Shown here: positions 6,529-7,314 of the stretch, in pieces | Position numbering within the stretch: position 1 is the first letter of the stretch | How the letters are laid out: the number at the start of each line of letters is the position of its first letter | From: Chloroflexi bacterium RBG_19FT_COMBO_48_23 | GTDB lineage: Bacteria; Chloroflexota; Dehalococcoidia; GIF9; UBA5620 | Direction: 5' to 3' | NCBI GenBank assembly: GCA_001795315.1 | Contig: MGOH01000049.1 | Location: 1 to 7,314, forward strand | DNA length: 7,314 nt | Notes under the pieces: model-generated | Database searches by the model: none | Told to the model about the DNA's origin: nothing | Seen by the model: only the letters and a program-made list of their open reading frames with translations | Made by a program: the position numbers and the translations under genes

Positions 6529-7314
6529 TTATTCGATATGCTCAAAAATTTTAACTTCGGAAACTAGCCTGCCATCCGGCTGCACTTTGGTGCCTTTAGA
6601 GCTATAAACCAATTTATAATGCTCCAAGGCTTCTAATGGCACAGGGCTGACAAATGGGTCAGAGCTAACTACTTTGTAATTACCCGATTTCTGGCTTGAA
6701 ATATAAGCCTCAGCCTCCTCATAGCTCGAAAAGGCTTTCGCACTAGTGATTTCCCTGTAAGATTGACCCTCTTTGGTTATCTTCTGCTCGTAGGAAACAA
6801 CTATCGAGCTACTAGGAACAAACCGTTTTCCATCGAAATTGTATAGTCTGACAAGTAAGGAACGGTAATATTCAGGATAAAGCAGTATCACTGGTTTAAG
6901 CCTGCCTTCTTGAGGCTGATAATATACATCGAAGAAATTTTCCTTCGTACTGCCGCTCAGAGTTGCCACAGCATGAAACTTGCCAAATGGCATAACTAAA
7001 GCATAGTCAGTAATGATATATCTCGAACCTGACTTACCTTCCAGTACTTCATCTGCCGAGCCTTCGTCTTGGGCGACAAAGAGACGGGATTCGCCCGTAT
7101 GGCCGGTGCCCGGATTAGAGGTGGGTACACGCCGACCGATACGAGTTATCCAGTAGCCATAGTCCCACCAGGCAGTAACACCATAAGCAGTCTGAGGATA
7201 ATCATAGCTCTCGCCCCGAGATGGCGACTGGTAAAGCTCATAGTAAAAATCGGGGTTGTCGAAAGGTTCCGGAGTATTATCCCTAAGCCATGAGAGAGAT
7301 TCACACCAGGCATC
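6529..7314 (-). CDS. STT3/AglB-family oligosaccharyltransferase, C-terminal part (5' end outside window)
   Basis: The minus-strand frame is open from the window edge at 7314 to a TAA at 6531-6529, giving 261 residues with no start codon needed inside the window. It begins DAWCESLSWLRDNTPEPF, typical of the start of the extracytoplasmic domain of STT3 proteins, and then carries AWWDYGYWITRIGRRVPTSN. WWDYG (7156-7170) is the hallmark motif that recognises the acceptor sequon in N-linked protein glycosylation. Further on come the segment RYIITDYALVMPFGKFHAVA, the SLLVRLYNFDGK strand, and a C-terminal PVPLEALEHYKLVYSS and VKIFEHIE, all resembling archaeal AglB more than Campylobacter PglB. The protein would transfer a lipid-linked glycan to asparagines outside the cytoplasmic membrane; the multi-pass membrane part must lie upstream. 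An internal ATG at 6993 is not a real start, because the conserved domain continues through it. No functional link to the metV-metF genes is evident. Confidence 0.88.
   Translation of the reverse strand, partial: DAWCESLSWLRDNTPEPFDNPDFYYELYQSPSRGESYDYPQTAYGVTAWWDYGYWITRIGRRVPTSNPGTGHTGESRLFVAQDEGSADEVLEGKSGSRYIITDYALVMPFGKFHAVATLSGSTKENFFDVYYQPQEGRLKPVILLYPEYYRSLLVRLYNFDGKRFVPSSSIVVSYEQKITKEGQSYREITSAKAFSSYEEAEAYISSQKSGNYKVVSSDPFVSPVPLEALEHYKLVYSSKGTKVQPDGRLVSEVKIFEHIE

Noticed and set aside
6529..6993. A stand-alone 154-residue hypothetical protein starting at the ATG at 6993
   Set aside because: The frame stays open to the window edge, and the upstream residues include the STT3 WWDYG motif and continue smoothly into this segment, so the ATG is internal.
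1..7314. CRISPR arrays, tRNA or rRNA genes, insertion sequences
   Set aside because: I saw no regularly spaced direct repeats, no tRNA-like cloverleaf or rRNA sequence, and no transposase-like protein or terminal inverted repeats.

Overview
All supported genes lie on the minus strand, so transcription runs from high to low coordinates. The window looks like a strictly anaerobic bacterium that uses the Wood-Ljungdahl (reductive acetyl-CoA) pathway. A Chloroflexota lineage such as a Dehalococcoidia relative is my best guess. The basis is the metV-metF pair with a GltD/MvhD-type flavoprotein, a soluble PAS-GAF histidine kinase with a NarL-type regulator, and an archaeal-looking STT3/AglB oligosaccharyltransferase, together with clear Shine-Dalgarno sites. 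This taxonomic call is an inference, not something the sequence proves.

Layout in the direction of transcription: (1) 7314-6529, the C-terminal part of an STT3/AglB-family oligosaccharyltransferase with the catalytic WWDYG motif; its membrane part lies outside the window. (2) 6528-6383, an intergenic region with a good sigma70-type promoter (TTGACA, 17-nt spacer, TATTTT). (3) 6382-4093, a cytoplasmic sensor kinase (PAS with three cysteines, GAF, HisKA_3, HATPase) overlapping its LuxR/NarL-type response regulator by 29 nt. (4) 4092-3898, a 195-nt intergenic region with a weaker candidate promoter and a dyad around its -10. (5) 3897-199, a tight three-gene cluster: a 707-residue fusion flavoprotein (GltD-like, two [4Fe-4S] motifs, MvhD-like domain), metV and metF, joined by overlaps of 4 and 8 nt. 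(6) 128-1, the start of another response regulator, cut by the window edge.

Working model: the fusion flavoprotein takes electrons from NAD(P)H and passes them through its iron-sulfur clusters and MvhD-like domain to the MetV-MetF methylenetetrahydrofolate reductase, which makes methyl-tetrahydrofolate. The upstream two-component system, whose PAS domain may sense redox state or a metal centre through cysteines, is a good candidate regulator of this operon. The gene identities are well supported. The electron route and the regulatory link are inferences from domain content and gene order.
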